A stretch of DNA of 64,000 nt from Stutzerimonas stutzeri (GTDB lineage Bacteria > Pseudomonadota > Gammaproteobacteria > Pseudomonadales > Pseudomonadaceae): NCBI RefSeq assembly GCF_018138085.1, contig NZ_CP073105.1, positions 4,774,001 to 4,838,000 of the forward strand. Reading direction: 5' to 3'. The notes under the pieces were generated by a model. That model saw nothing but the letters and a program-made list of their open reading frames with translations, did not search any database and had not been told where the DNA came from. How positions within the stretch are numbered: the stretch's first letter is position 1; every line of letters starts with the position of its first letter. The translations under genes were made by a program, and so were the position numbers. Positions 20,703 through 33,302 of this stretch are shown one piece after another.

Positions 20703-21599
20703 TCAGCTATGCGCGGACGGCGGCGTGATGACGCTGCTATCGACCGTCGACCGCCAGTTCTGCTGCGCGCCCTCGTCCATGGCCTGACGCATGGCGCGAG
20801 CCCGGCGCTTGTCGGCACGGCGGCTGATGTACCAGGCGATGAAGGTCGCCACCGATACCACCAGCAGGATCAGGCTGGCCACGGCGTTGATCTCCGGCTT
20901 CACGCCCAGCCTGACCGCGGAAAAGATCTCCATCGGCAAGGTGGTCGAACCGGGCCCGGAGACGAAGCTCGCCAGCACCAGATCATCGAGCGACAAGGCG
21001 AAGGACAGCATCCCGCCAGCCGCCAGGGACGGCGCGATCATCGGCATGGTGATCAGGAAGAATACCTTCCACGGCCGTGCGCCGAGGTCCATCGCCGCCT
21101 CTTCGATGGACTGGTCCAGCTCACGCAGACGGGCCATCACGATCACCGCGACATACGCCGAGCAGAAGGTGGTGTGGGCGATCCAGATGGTCACGATACC
21201 GCGCTGGGCAGGCCAGCCGACCAGTTGCGCCATGGCCACGAACAGCAGCAGCAGCGACAGACCGGTGATCACCTCCGGCATGACCAGCGGCGCGGTTACC
21301 AGGCCGCCGAACAGCGCGCGTCCGCGAAAACGCGGGATGCGGGTCAGCACGAAGGCAGCCATGGTGCCGAGCGCCACGGCCGAGCCGGCGGTATACAGCG
21401 CAATTTCCAGCGAGCGCATCACCGCGCCCATGAGCTGGCTGTTGTCCAGTAGGCCCACGTACCACTTGATCGACCAGCCGCCCCAGACCGTCACCAGGCG
21501 CGACGCGTTGAACGAATAGATGACCAGCAGCACCATCGGCAGGTAGATGAACAGCAGCCCCAGCACCAGCATCAGGTTGGAAAAACTGTAGCGCTTCAT
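20703..21599 (-). CDS. spuH: Polyamine ABC transporter permease
   Basis: A PotI-type permease of 298 residues with six helices. The EAA loop is EEAAMDLGARPWKVFFLITMPMIAPS. It is the last gene of the spu operon, 76 bp after spuG. With SpuF and SpuG it forms the inner-membrane channel for putrescine/spermidine uptake. Order and length match the Pseudomonas aeruginosa spu locus. Confidence 0.94.
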   Translation of the reverse strand: MKRYSFSNLMLVLGLLFIYLPMVLLVIYSFNASRLVTVWGGWSIKWYVGLLDNSQLMGAVMRSLEIALYTAGSAVALGTMAAFVLTRIPRFRGRALFGGLVTAPLVMPEVITGLSLLLLFVAMAQLVGWPAQRGIVTIWIAHTTFCSAYVAVIVMARLRELDQSIEEAAMDLGARPWKVFFLITMPMIAPSLAAGGMLSFALSLDDLVLASFVSGPGSTTLPMEIFSAVRLGVKPEINAVASLILLVVSVATFIAWYISRRADKRRARAMRQAMDEGAQQNWRSTVDSSVITPPSAHS

Positions 21600-21675
21600 G
21601 GTCTGCCTCCCAGTTCCCAGGGTGTGCGTGGGCTCGGGGAGCCGGTCGAACGGGGCAGCCCGCAGCTCGGACGAG

Positions 21676-22572
21676 TCATAGCTTGCCCTCCAATTCCTTG
21701 GTCTGGTTGCGGTTGAACAGGATGATCGGCACCAGCAGGATCACCAGCATCACCACCGCCAGCGCAGAGGCCACCGGCCAATCACGGTTGTTGAAGAATT
21801 CCTGCCAGAGCACCTTGCCGATCATCAGCGTCTCCGGCCCGCCGAGCAGTTCCGGAATGACGAACTCACCTACCACTGGAATGAACACCAGCATGCAGCC
21901 GGCAATGATGCCGTTCTTCGACAGCGGCACGGTGATCTTCCAGAACGCGCTGAGGTTGCTGGCGCCCAGGTCGGAAGCGGCCTCGAGCAGGCTGAGATCG
22001 TGCTTCACCAGGTTGGCGTACAACGGCAGGATCATGAACGGCAGATAGGAGTAGACCACGCCGATATAGACCGCCAGGTCGGTATTGAGAATCTGCAGCG
22101 GCGTGTCGATCAGCCCCAGGTTCTGCAGCAGGCCATTGAGGATGCCGTTGCTGCTGAGAATCCCCATCCAGGCGTAGACGCGAATCAGAATGGCGGTCCA
22201 GGTCGGCATCATGATCAGCAGCAGCAGGACCGTTTGCAGGTCCTTGCGCGCCCGCGCGATGGCGTAGGCCATGGGATAGCCGATCAGCAGGCACATCAGG
22301 GTGCTGAAAAAGGCGACCCGCAACGACCCGGCGTAGGCGGCCCAATAGAGGTCGTCCTCGCTGAGGAACACGTAGTTGCCGAGGTTGATCAGCACCTGCA
22401 GTTGCTGGTCGGCGTAGGCGAAGATGTCCGTATACGGCGGAATGGCCACGTCGGCTTCGGAAAAACTGATCTTCAGCACGATGGCGAACGGCAGCAGGAA
22501 GAACAGCATCAGCCAGACGAAGGGTACGCCGATGACCAGACGGCGCCCGGCATTCAATGTTGGGCGGCTCAT
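21676..22572 (-). CDS. spuG: Polyamine ABC transporter permease
   Basis: A PotH-type permease of 298 residues when started at the ATG at 22572, which overlaps the spuF stop (ATGA); the upstream 10-codon extension is not needed. It has six hydrophobic helices, and the EAA motif LEAASDLGASNLSAFWKITVPLSKNG contacts the ATPase. It is the partner of SpuH. Confidence 0.94.
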   Translation of the reverse strand: MSRPTLNAGRRLVIGVPFVWLMLFFLLPFAIVLKISFSEADVAIPPYTDIFAYADQQLQVLINLGNYVFLSEDDLYWAAYAGSLRVAFFSTLMCLLIGYPMAYAIARARKDLQTVLLLLIMMPTWTAILIRVYAWMGILSSNGILNGLLQNLGLIDTPLQILNTDLAVYIGVVYSYLPFMILPLYANLVKHDLSLLEAASDLGASNLSAFWKITVPLSKNGIIAGCMLVFIPVVGEFVIPELLGGPETLMIGKVLWQEFFNNRDWPVASALAVVMLVILLVPIILFNRNQTKELEGKL

Positions 22573-23720
22573 GCTTGCAACACCACGCCGCTGTCGTCCC
22601 ACCAGTAGACGAACACCTGTTCTTCCCAGGTCGGCAGTTTCACATGGCGCTCGGCGTTGGCCATGAAGGCCTGGAGGACGCCACCGCCCGGCAGCTGGAT
22701 GTAGTAGACCGAATGCCCGCCCAGGTAGGCGATATCGTGCACGACGCCCTTAGTCCAGTTGTAGCCGGGACGCTCCAGCTCGGGCAGTTCGGTGCCAATC
22801 AGCAGCTTTTCGGGGCGGATGGCATAGGTGATCTGCTTGTCCTGGGCGCGGGTACTGATGCCGTGGCCGACGTAGATCGGGTTATTGAGGCCTGGGCTGG
22901 CGATGACCGCATGGTCCTCGACGTCCTCGATCAGCTCACCGTCGAACAGATTGACGTTGCCGATGAACTCGCAGACCAGGCGGCTCGCCGGCGTCTCGTA
23001 GATGTCCATCGGGCTGCCGACCTGGGCGATCCAGCCGAGGTGCATGATGGCGATGCGCTCGGCCATGGTCATGGCCTCTTCCTGATCATGGGTAACCATC
23101 ACGCAGGTTACCCCGACCCGCTCGATGATCTGCACCAGCTCGAGCTGCATCTGCGAGCGCAGCTTCTTGTCCAGCGCGCCCATGGGCTCGTCGAGCAGCA
23201 GCAGCTTCGGCCGCTTGGCCAGCGAGCGGGCCAGCGCCACCCGCTGGCGCTGGCCACCGGATAGCTGGTGCGGCTTGCGCCTGGCGTACTGGGTCATCTG
23301 CACCAGACTGAGCATCTCATCGACCCGCGCCTTCACCTCATCCTTCGCCAGCCCATCCTGCTTGAGGCCAAAGGCGATGTTCTGCTCCACGCTCATGTGC
23401 GGGAACAGCGCGTAGGACTGGAACATCATATTGATCGGCCGCTCGTAGGGCGGCATGTCGGTGATGTCCTGCCCGTCGAGGAAAATGCGCCCGTCGGTAG
23501 GGCGTTCGAACCCTGCAAGCATGCGCAGCAGCGTCGATTTACCCGAACCCGATCCGCCCAGCAGCGCAAAGATCTCGCCCTGGTGGATGTTCAGCGAGAC
23601 ATCGTCGACGGCCACCGTTTCATCGAACTTCTTGGTGACGCGGTCGATTTTCAGCAGCACCTGCTTGTTCTGGCTCTCGCCGGAGAGGGCCTTCTTATAA
23701 GCGCTGGAGGCTACGGCCAT
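22569..23720 (-). CDS. spuF: Polyamine ABC transporter ATP-binding protein
   Basis: PotA/PotG-type ATPase, 383 residues. Walker A GGSGSGKST, Q-loop MMFQSYALFPHMSV, signature LSGGQRQRVALARSLAKRPKLLLLDEPMGALD and a C-terminal TOBE-like domain (about 290-380). It energises uptake through SpuGH and lies 102 bp from spuE. Confidence 0.95.
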   Translation of the reverse strand: MAVASSAYKKALSGESQNKQVLLKIDRVTKKFDETVAVDDVSLNIHQGEIFALLGGSGSGKSTLLRMLAGFERPTDGRIFLDGQDITDMPPYERPINMMFQSYALFPHMSVEQNIAFGLKQDGLAKDEVKARVDEMLSLVQMTQYARRKPHQLSGGQRQRVALARSLAKRPKLLLLDEPMGALDKKLRSQMQLELVQIIERVGVTCVMVTHDQEEAMTMAERIAIMHLGWIAQVGSPMDIYETPASRLVCEFIGNVNLFDGELIEDVEDHAVIASPGLNNPIYVGHGISTRAQDKQITYAIRPEKLLIGTELPELERPGYNWTKGVVHDIAYLGGHSVYYIQLPGGGVLQAFMANAERHVKLPTWEEQVFVYWWDDSGVVLQA

Positions 23721-23822
23721 ACGCGAACTCCCGAATGAAAATATGCACCGGACGGTGCCGGAAAAACCTGTGTGTTGGAGGCGCGGCGATTGGCCGAAGC
23801 AGGATCGCCACGCTCGGCGTCG

Positions 23823-25046
<1,224 letters not shown>

Positions 25047-25162
25047 CTACTGTGGAAACCACGAGCGCCATGCCTGGCATCCTCATCAATGACCGGCGAC
25101 GGCTCGTCGCCTGCCGCGCCATTGCGAGCAGGCCCGAAGACCTGTTCGCAACGGTGTGACGC

Positions 25163-26353
<1,191 letters not shown>

Positions 26354-26523
26354 CTAGTGCGGCGGTACCGGCATCGACACACCCCTCGGCAGGTCAGGCC
26401 AGAACACGCGCGCAGTCTGGCAAGGTCGGTGGCGTTTTTTCAACCGCCCGGACACGTTTTGCAGGCGATCGGCCAGCACTGAAACCACCAGGCCCGCGAT
26501 CCGCGGCGCCAGCGCCACGATCA

Positions 26524-27882
26524 TCACCCGCGCGCATCCTTGAGGGTCGCATCGAGGCACAGGCGAACCTTGTCGATCAGCTCGTCGATCTGCGCTTCGT
26601 TGATCACCAGCGGCGGTGAAATGATCATGGTGTCACCGACCGCACGCATCACCAGACCGTTACGGAAGCAGTGCTCGCGGCAGAGCATGCCCACGCCCGG
26701 ATCGGCGAAACGCTCGCGGGTCTTCTTGTTCTTCACCAGTTCCAGCGCGCCGAGCATGCCGACGCCACGGGCCTCGCCCACCAGCGGGTGCTCGACCAGC
26801 TCGCGCCAGCGAGACTGCAAATAAGGTGCCGTCTTGCTTTTAACCCGCTCGACGATCTGCTCTTCGCGCATGATGCGGATGTTTTCCAGCGCCACCGCGG
26901 CCGCCACCGGATGCCCGGAATAGGTGAAGCCGTGATAGAACTCGCCGCCCTCGTTGAGGGTGTGCACTACTTCGTCGCGCACCACCACGCCACCCATGGG
27001 CAGGTAGCCGGAGGTCAGGCCCTTGGCGATCGGCATCAGGTCCGGTGCGTTGCCGTAGTAGTCGCTGCCGAACCATTCGCCGGTGCGGCCGAAGCCGCAG
27101 ATCACCTCGTCGGCGATGAACAGAATGTCGTAACGGGCGAGGATCTCGCGGATCTTCGGCCAGTAGCTGTCCGGCGGGATGATCACCCCGCCAGCACCCT
27201 GGATCGGCTCGGCGATGAAGGCGGCGACCTTGTCTTCGCCGATTTCCAGAATTTTCTGCTCGAGTTGCTGGGCCACGCGAACGCCGAATTCGTCCGGATC
27301 GAGATCACCGCCCTCGCCGAACCAGTAGGGCTGGTCGATGTGCTCGATTCCCGGGATCGGCCCGTCGCCCTGTTCGTGCATGGCCTTCATGCCGCCGAGG
27401 CTGGCGCCGGCGATGGTCGAACCGTGGTAGCCGTTCCAGCGACCGATCACCACCTTCTTCTGCGGCTGGCCCTTGATCGCCCAGTAATGGCGCACCATGC
27501 GCAGCACCGTGTCGTTAGCCTCGGAGCCGGAACCGGTGAAGAAGACATGGTTCATGCCTTCCGGGGCGATCTCGGCGATGGCCTTGGCCAGTGCCAGCGC
27601 CGGCGGGTGGGCGGTCTGGAAGAACAGGTTGTAGTAAGGCAGCTCACGCATCTGCTTCGTGGCGGCCTCGACCAGTTCTTCACGGCCATAACCGAGGTTG
27701 ACGCACCAGAGCCCGGCCATGGCGTCGAGGATCTTGTGGCCTTCGCTGTCCCAGAGATACACACCCTCACCGCGGGTAATGATCCGTGTGCCCTTGGCGT
27801 TCAGCGCCTTGAAGTCGGTGAACGGCGGCAAGTGATGGTCGCGGCTCAGGGCTTGCCATTGCAGGGTTTGCGAATCGCTCAT
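26524..27882 (-). CDS. spuC: Polyamine:pyruvate aminotransferase
   Basis: A class-III PLP aminotransferase of 452 residues. The PLP Lys lies in [37 protein letters not shown] and [14 protein letters not shown] are family signatures. In Pseudomonas SpuC transfers the amino group of putrescine (and other diamines) to pyruvate, giving alanine and an aminoaldehyde for KauB-type dehydrogenases. It lies between spuB and spuD in the conserved order. Confidence 0.92.
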   Translation of the reverse strand: MSDSQTLQWQALSRDHHLPPFTDFKALNAKGTRIITRGEGVYLWDSEGHKILDAMAGLWCVNLGYGREELVEAATKQMRELPYYNLFFQTAHPPALALAKAIAEIAPEGMNHVFFTGSGSEANDTVLRMVRHYWAIKGQPQKKVVIGRWNGYHGSTIAGASLGGMKAMHEQGDGPIPGIEHIDQPYWFGEGGDLDPDEFGVRVAQQLEQKILEIGEDKVAAFIAEPIQGAGGVIIPPDSYWPKIREILARYDILFIADEVICGFGRTGEWFGSDYYGNAPDLMPIAKGLTSGYLPMGGVVVRDEVVHTLNEGGEFYHGFTYSGHPVAAAVALENIRIMREEQIVERVKSKTAPYLQSRWRELVEHPLVGEARGVGMLGALELVKNKKTRERFADPGVGMLCREHCFRNGLVMRAVGDTMIISPPLVINEAQIDELIDKVRLCLDATLKDARG

Positions 27883-27915
27883 CAGTCACCTCTTGGCCAT
27901 ATTCGTTGCGTTATT

Positions 27916-27941
27916 GGTGGATGAGAAAAGCGTCATCCACC
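27916..27941. repeat. REP-like palindrome
   Basis: GGTGGATGA and TCATCCACC arms around GAAAAGCG, between spuB and spuC. It is the same element type as at 50381-50406 and 57115-57138 (loop AAAARGCG). It could be an mRNA stem that stabilises or separates parts of the spu transcript. Confidence 0.75.
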
Positions 27942-27954
27942 CTGCGGTTGTTCG

Positions 27955-29313
27955 TTACACCGAGAGCATCAGGAATTCCCGCTCCCAGGAACTGATGACA
28001 CGGTGGTAGTTCTCCTGCTCGGCGCGCTTGACCGCGACGTAGCCGGTGATGAATTTCGGACTCAGGTATTTCTCCAGTTGCCGACAGGTCTCCATGCGCT
28101 CGAGCGCGGCCTCCAGTGTCAACGGCAGGCGCAGGTTGCGCCGCTCGTAGCCGCGGCCCTTGACCGGCTGGCTCGGAGTCAGCTCCTCGACCATGCCGAT
28201 GTAGCCACACAGCAGGCTGGCGGCGATGGCCAGGTAGGGATTGGCGTCGGCGCCCGGCAGGCGGTTCTCGACGCGGCGGTTCTGCGGATCGGAATCCGGG
28301 ACGCGCAGGCCGACGGTGCGGTTCTCTTCGCCCCATTCGACGTTCACCGGCGCCGAGGTGTCGGGCAGGAAGCGGCGGAAAGAGTTTACGTTCGGTGCGA
28401 ACAGCGGCAGCAGCTCGGGAATGTATTTCTGCAGGCCGCCCACATGGTTCAGAAACAGCTGGCTCATGGTGCCGTCGCTGTTGGAGAAAATGTTGCGCCC
28501 GGTCTCCAGGTCCACCACGCTCTGGTGCAGGTGCATCGCGCTGCCCGGCTCGCCGGTCATGGGCTTGGCCATGAAGGTGGCGGCGACGTTGTGCTTGAGC
28601 GCCGCCTCACGCATGGTGCGCTTGAACACCAGGATCTGGTCGGCCAGGTGCAGCGCCTCGCCATGACGGAAGTTGATTTCCATCTGCGCGGTGCCTTCCT
28701 CATGGATCAGGGTATCCAGATCCAGGCCCTGGGCCTCGCACCAGTCGTACATGTCTTCGAACAGCGGGTCGAACTCGTTAGCCGCGTCGATGGAAAAGGA
28801 TTGGCGGCCGGTCTCCTGGCGGCCCGAGCGGCCGATCGGCGGCTGGAACGGCAGGTCCGGGTCCTCGCAACGCTTGGTCAGGTAGAACTCCATCTCTGGC
28901 GCGACGATGGGCTGCCAGCCCTTGTCGGCATACATCTTCAGGACACGTTTGAGGATGTTGCGCGGCGAGATCTCGATGGGGTTGCCCATCTTGTCGTAGG
29001 TGTCGTGGATGACCTGGGCGGTGGGCTCGATGGCCCAGGGCACGAGGAAGACGGCGTCCGGGTCGGGCCGACAGAACATGTCGATGTCGGCCGGATCGAG
29101 CAATTCGTAATAGATGTCGTCTTCGACGTAATCGCCGGTGACCGTCTGCAACAGCACGCTCTCCGGCAGGCGCATGCCCTTTTCGTCGAGAAACTTGTTG
29201 GTGGGGGATATCTTGCCGCGGGCGATGCCGGTCAGGTCGCTGATCAGGCATTCCACCTCGGTGATCTTGCGTTCTTTCAGCCAGCCGGTGAGCTGGTCGA
29301 GCTTGCTGGACAT
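27955..29313 (-). CDS. spuB: Glutamylpolyamine synthetase (glutamine-synthetase family)
   Basis: A 452-residue member of the glutamine synthetase fold. The GS core is visible: EMEFYL, EFDPLFEDMYDWCEAQGLDLDTLIHEEGTAQMEINFRHGEAL, ATFMAKPMTGEPGSAMHLHQSV and NRTVGLRVPDSDPQNRRVENRLPGADANPYLAIAASLLCG. Such SpuB/PuuA-type enzymes ligate glutamate to putrescine or related amines using ATP rather than assimilating ammonia. It lies between spuA and spuC; the linkage with the SpuA hydrolase supports the gamma-glutamyl pathway. Confidence 0.92.
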   Translation of the reverse strand: MSSKLDQLTGWLKERKITEVECLISDLTGIARGKISPTNKFLDEKGMRLPESVLLQTVTGDYVEDDIYYELLDPADIDMFCRPDPDAVFLVPWAIEPTAQVIHDTYDKMGNPIEISPRNILKRVLKMYADKGWQPIVAPEMEFYLTKRCEDPDLPFQPPIGRSGRQETGRQSFSIDAANEFDPLFEDMYDWCEAQGLDLDTLIHEEGTAQMEINFRHGEALHLADQILVFKRTMREAALKHNVAATFMAKPMTGEPGSAMHLHQSVVDLETGRNIFSNSDGTMSQLFLNHVGGLQKYIPELLPLFAPNVNSFRRFLPDTSAPVNVEWGEENRTVGLRVPDSDPQNRRVENRLPGADANPYLAIAASLLCGYIGMVEELTPSQPVKGRGYERRNLRLPLTLEAALERMETCRQLEKYLSPKFITGYVAVKRAEQENYHRVISSWEREFLMLSV

Positions 29314-29358
29314 AACGACCTCAGAGATTAGTGAAACGAGCGCCGTGCCGGCCCGCGC

Positions 29359-30105
29359 TCAGCGCCGTCCTGCGCGTTCCCGGCATGCGCGGGCAAAGCC
29401 CTCGAACAACGCCAGGTAATAAGGATGTTCATGCACCTTCCATTCCGGATGCCACTGCACGCCAAGGGCAAAGCTCTGCGCACCCTCGACGGAAAACGCC
29501 TCGATCAGGCCATCGGGTGCCAGCGCTTCGATGCGCAGGCCCTTGCCGAGCCGCTCGACCCCCTGGCCGTGTACGGAATTGACCTCGATCTGCGGCGGAA
29601 GTCCGAGCTGTTCGAGCACACCACCCGGCTGAACGTGCAGCGCATGGCTGATGCCGTACTGCACCTCTACCGGATCCTCGGTGCGCTCACGGTGATCGGC
29701 ATAGGGGCCGACCTCGTGAACCCGCTGGTGCAGACTGCCGCCGAACGCAACGTTCATTTCCTGAAAACCTCGGCAGACGCCGAACACCGGGACGCCCGCC
29801 GCGACCGCCGCGCGAATCAGCGGCAGTGTCAGCTGATCGCGCGCGGCATCATGGGGCGTGCCTTGCGCACTGGCCTGGCCACCGTAATGATGGGGTTCGA
29901 CATTCGATGGCGAGCCGGTAAACAGCAGGCCGTCTACGCTATCCACTAGTGCAACAGGATCGATCAGGTCGCCGAGTGCCGGGATGACCAGCGGTATACC
30001 GGCTACAGCCGCCGCGCGCAGGTACTTGTCGCCAGCGATGTGGAAACTGTGGAGGCCTATCTGCCTGGTACAGGCCGAAACGCCGATCAATGGCACGCGA
30101 GGCAT
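29359..30105 (-). CDS. spuA: Gamma-glutamyl-GABA hydrolase (class I glutamine amidotransferase-like)
   Basis: PuuD/SpuA-type enzyme, 248 residues from the ATG at 30105 (MPRVPLIGVSACTRQIGLHSFHIAGDKY), the start that matches family N-termini. The nucleophile Cys is in VFGVCRGFQEMN and the His-Glu pair in LGVQWHPEWK. It frees GABA from gamma-glutamyl-GABA. It is the first gene of the spuABCDEFGH operon and is divergent from spuI. Confidence 0.92.
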   Translation of the reverse strand: MPRVPLIGVSACTRQIGLHSFHIAGDKYLRAAAVAGIPLVIPALGDLIDPVALVDSVDGLLFTGSPSNVEPHHYGGQASAQGTPHDAARDQLTLPLIRAAVAAGVPVFGVCRGFQEMNVAFGGSLHQRVHEVGPYADHRERTEDPVEVQYGISHALHVQPGGVLEQLGLPPQIEVNSVHGQGVERLGKGLRIEALAPDGLIEAFSVEGAQSFALGVQWHPEWKVHEHPYYLALFEGFARACRERAGRR

Positions 30106-30147
30106 GGGATACTCGTCTTTCCGGATGGGGCTCATCGGAGAGTAGTC

Positions 30148-30167
30148 TTGTTCGTTTTTATAGACAA
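30148..30167. promoter_or_regulatory. Operator-like site in the spuA-spuI intergenic region
   Basis: TTGTTCGTTTTTATAGACAA, an imperfect inverted repeat (TTGT...ACAA), 43 bp before the spuA start. Sixteen of its 20 positions are also found at 52046-52065 in the kauB/aminotransferase divergent region, including the first 11 in a row. Probably the binding site of a polyamine or amino-acid-responsive repressor; the regulator is not in this window. Confidence 0.5.
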
Positions 30168-30356
30168 TAGCCGAGCAATCTCGCTTCGGAAAGTGCCTTC
30201 AGCGATTTGTGCTTTTTCGCTGAATCACCCCAGAAACGCCCACAGCGGGCCTCAATGGGGCATTTCGCGGGGCTATTGACAGCGACAAGGCTTTTCGATT
30301 GACTCCAAACCAAGCCGTTTGATGATTGAAATTTTTAACAATTAAGGTGCTTCATC

Positions 30357-31733
30357 ATGCTCCCGCCGCCGCGTGCCGTTCAGCTCAACGAAGCGAACGC
30401 ATTTCTCAAGGAACACCCGGAGGTCCAGTACGTCGACCTGCTGATCGCAGACATGAACGGTGTCGTTCGAGGCAAGCGCATCGAGCGCGCCAGCCTGCAC
30501 AGGGTTTATGAAAAAGGGATCAACCTGCCGGCCTCGCTCTTCGCCCTCGACATCAATGGCATCACCGTGGAGAGCTCTGGCCTGGGCATGGACATCGGTG
30601 ATTCGGACCGGACCTGCTTCCCGATTCCCAACACATTGAGCAACGAACCCTGGCAGAAGCGCCCCACCGCGCAGCTGCTGATGACCATGCACGAGCGTGA
30701 CGGCTCGCCGTTCTTCGCCGATCCGCGCGAGGTGCTACGCCAGGTAGTGAGCAAGTTCGATGCACTCGGCCTGACCATTTGCGCCGCCTTCGAACTGGAG
30801 TTCTACCTGATCGACCAGGAGAACGTGAACGGTCGCCCGCAACCACCGCGTTCGCCGATCTCCGGCAAGCGCCCGCACTCCACGCAGGTCTACCTGATCG
30901 ATGACCTCGACGAATACGTCGACTGTCTGCAAGACGTTCTCGAAGGGGCCAAGGAACAGGGCATTCCTGCCGATGCCATCGTCAAGGAAAGCGCACCGGC
31001 ACAGTTCGAGGTCAACCTCCATCACGTCGCCGACCCGATCAAGGCATGCGATTATGCGGTGCTGCTCAAGCGCCTGATCAAGAACATCGCCTACGACCAC
31101 GAGATGGACACTACCTTCATGGCCAAGCCCTACCCGGGCCAGGCCGGCAACGGGCTGCACGTGCATATCTCGCTGCTCGACAAGAACGGCAACAACATCT
31201 TCGCCACCAGCAATCCGCTGGAAAGCGAAACCTTGCGCCACGCCATCGGCGGGATTCAGCAGACCATGGCCGCGTCGATGGCCTTCCTCTGCCCCAACGT
31301 CAACTCCTACCGCCGCTTCGGCGCCCAGTTCTACGTGCCGAATGCGCCGTGCTGGGGCCTGGATAACCGCACCGTTGCGTTGCGGGTGCCGACCGACAGC
31401 CCGGACGCCGTGCGCATCGAGCATCGCGTTGCCGGCGCCGACGCCAATCCGTATCTGCTACTGGCGAGCGTTCTGGCCGGCATCCATCACGGCCTGACCA
31501 ACAAGATCGCGCCGGACGAGCCGATCGAAGGCAACTCCTACGAACAGGTGGAGCCGAGCTTGCCGACCAACCTGCGCGATGCCCTGCGCGAGCTGGACGA
31601 CAGCGAGATCATGGCGCGCTACATCAGCCCGCAGTACACCGACATCTTCGTCGCCTGCAAGGAGAGCGAGCTGGAAGAGTTCGAGCACTCTATCTCCGAC
31701 CTGGAATACAACTGGTATCTGCATACCGTCTGA
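30357..31733 (+). CDS. spuI: Glutamylpolyamine synthetase (glutamine-synthetase family), divergent from spuA
   Basis: A 458-residue GS-fold enzyme, the second glutamylpolyamine synthetase of the locus. The core motifs are FELEFYLID, KESAPAQFEVNLHHVADP, TFMAKPYPGQAGNGLHVHISLLDKNGNN and NRTVALRVPTDSPDAVRIEHRVAGADANPYL. AAGGTG precedes the ATG. Two TTGAC(A/T) hexamers at 30276 and 30299 could be -35 boxes. Paralogous to spuB but not a recent copy. Confidence 0.92.
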   Translation: MLPPPRAVQLNEANAFLKEHPEVQYVDLLIADMNGVVRGKRIERASLHRVYEKGINLPASLFALDINGITVESSGLGMDIGDSDRTCFPIPNTLSNEPWQKRPTAQLLMTMHERDGSPFFADPREVLRQVVSKFDALGLTICAAFELEFYLIDQENVNGRPQPPRSPISGKRPHSTQVYLIDDLDEYVDCLQDVLEGAKEQGIPADAIVKESAPAQFEVNLHHVADPIKACDYAVLLKRLIKNIAYDHEMDTTFMAKPYPGQAGNGLHVHISLLDKNGNNIFATSNPLESETLRHAIGGIQQTMAASMAFLCPNVNSYRRFGAQFYVPNAPCWGLDNRTVALRVPTDSPDAVRIEHRVAGADANPYLLLASVLAGIHHGLTNKIAPDEPIEGNSYEQVEPSLPTNLRDALRELDDSEIMARYISPQYTDIFVACKESELEEFEHSISDLEYNWYLHTV

Positions 31734-31804
31734 CCGGAGCCCGCCGTGTTGCGGGCCCAGCCCCCGCTACGCAGCCGTGATAAGCGGCTGCCGGGCGGAG
31801 GCAG

Positions 31805-32155
31805 CTACTGGTGCTGGAGGATATTGATCAGCTTGCCCAGCGGGTCCCTGACGAAGAACCGCCGAACGCCCCACCCCTCGGTGACGGGGCCATACACCAA
31901 CGGGACGCCCGCGTTCTGCATCCGTCGCAGGGCCTCGTCCAGGTCATCCACCTCAATGGACAAGTCTGGAACCGGCGTGTCCGAGCCGCCCTGGCTCGCG
32001 AAGCTGATCTGCGGGCTCATCTGGGACGTGCTGGTGTAGGTCCGGATCCAGCCATGATCCATGGCCAGTTCGAGCCCGAGCAAGTCCTTGTAGAAAGCGT
32101 GCGCAACGGCCGGATCGGCGACGGTAACGTTGGCGACGATACGGTTTACCTTCAT
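31805..32155 (-). CDS. VOC (glyoxalase/bleomycin-resistance fold) family protein
   Basis: A 116-residue protein from the ATG at 32155, with GAGGAG upstream. The VOC beta-alpha-beta-beta-beta modules are visible: NVTVADPAVAHAFYKDLLGLELAMDHGWI and LSIEVDDLDEALRRMQNAGVPLVYGPVTEGWGVRRFFVRDPLGKLINIL. It may bind a metal at the usual His/Glu positions but the substrate is unknown. Confidence 0.85.
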   Translation of the reverse strand: MKVNRIVANVTVADPAVAHAFYKDLLGLELAMDHGWIRTYTSTSQMSPQISFASQGGSDTPVPDLSIEVDDLDEALRRMQNAGVPLVYGPVTEGWGVRRFFVRDPLGKLINILQHQ

Positions 32156-32499
32156 GCGGACTCCTCTCGATGGGCGATGCGGGGCGATCAGCGCGCGTGC
32201 CGCGAATCTCACGCCGCTATGTAATTGATTGAAAGCGGCCTGCTGCTCGGCGGATGGACAGGCTCGCGCGATTCGACAAGCCACAGGCCATTTTCTCCAG
32301 GGGTTCATGGACGTGGCGAACAACCTCCTGCGGCGCCGCTCAGCGTATCGATCGCAACGAAACGATGGCGGTCGGAATCAACCTGAAGCCCGTCCTATCA
32401 CCCAGAAACCATTCAACAGCTGGCGCAAGCTTCAAGTCGCTAGCTGCGGGCAAAGCGCCGGATGCGCCGCAAAGGAGAAAGGCCCTGGCAGCACGACGG
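32156..32499. other. Gap between the VOC and DinB genes, no gene seen
   Basis: Only weak ORFs with poor composition. The stretch GCGCAAGCTTCAAGTCGC near 32421-32440 resembles the AAGCTTCAAG fragment at 50431, but is too short to call a repeat. I find no terminator with a T-run. Confidence 0.4.
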
Positions 32500-33042
32500 T
32501 CATGCAGCGCCCTCGTCCGGTATCAGCACCAGCAGGTCGGTAACCTCGACGGTCTTACCTGCCTGGGACAGCAGCGTGGTGACCTGACCACGATGGTGAG
32601 TTTGATGATTGAAGAAGTGCAGAACCAAGCTCGAAAACCGTCTGTTGGCGGGAACCCCTTTGGTGTTGCGATAGGCGAGGACGCGATCCAGATCATCGTC
32701 CGACAGCTGGCTGACCCAATCGCTGATTCGGTGATCCAGCCAGAACCTCTGCTCGGACAAGGCCGCGAAGTCGTCGAACAGTATCTGGTCCAGGCTGCGC
32801 GGGTCCGGCAGCTCGACGATCTCACGCAACGGGACCAGGCAGGCCGGATGTGCGGCGAATCGTTTCAGCCAAATGATATCGGCAATCAGGATGTGGTTCA
32901 GCGTGCCCAGGATCGAGCCAAAAAAGGCGCCACGGTCCTGGGCCAGTTCATCCGCGCCTAACTCACCCGCCGCCGTGTAGATCTCCGCGTTCATCCACTG
33001 GTTGTAGGACGCCAGCAATTCAAAGTGTGCTTTCAAGCTCAT
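32500..33042 (-). CDS. DinB family protein
   Basis: A 180-residue four-helix-bundle DinB protein. The metal-binding His are in TLNHILIADIIWLKRF and VLHFFNHQTHHRGQVTTLLSQAGK, with FELLASYNQWMNAEIYTAA at the start. DinB proteins are metal-dependent, often thiol-linked transferases of unknown specific substrate. No operon partner is obvious. Confidence 0.87.
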   Translation of the reverse strand: MSLKAHFELLASYNQWMNAEIYTAAGELGADELAQDRGAFFGSILGTLNHILIADIIWLKRFAAHPACLVPLREIVELPDPRSLDQILFDDFAALSEQRFWLDHRISDWVSQLSDDDLDRVLAYRNTKGVPANRRFSSLVLHFFNHQTHHRGQVTTLLSQAGKTVEVTDLLVLIPDEGAA

Positions 33043-33302
33043 CAGGGTTTCGTCTCTTCCAGCGGTTACGCATCACAGGAGGTATCTAGCCTCTCGGCCA
33101 GGGCGTTCCGGTGTCGGCGACCTGGCGTCCCGACTCCGTTCGGACTGCCTGCTTCGGCCTCTGTAGTTATAGACGAGGTCGCGGCCGGTGCATGTCCCGG
33201 CTCGCTTGCCGGCGCGCTGGCGCAGGCCTGTTCCGGGTGCGACAGGTGGCGACTTGGCCGTACCCGTTGCATCCGTCGCCGCCCTGGCATCCAATAGCAT
33301 CC

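Noticed and set aside
31734-31765. Hairpin after spuI (CCCGC...GCGGG)
   Set aside because: No T run follows, so I do not call it a terminator.
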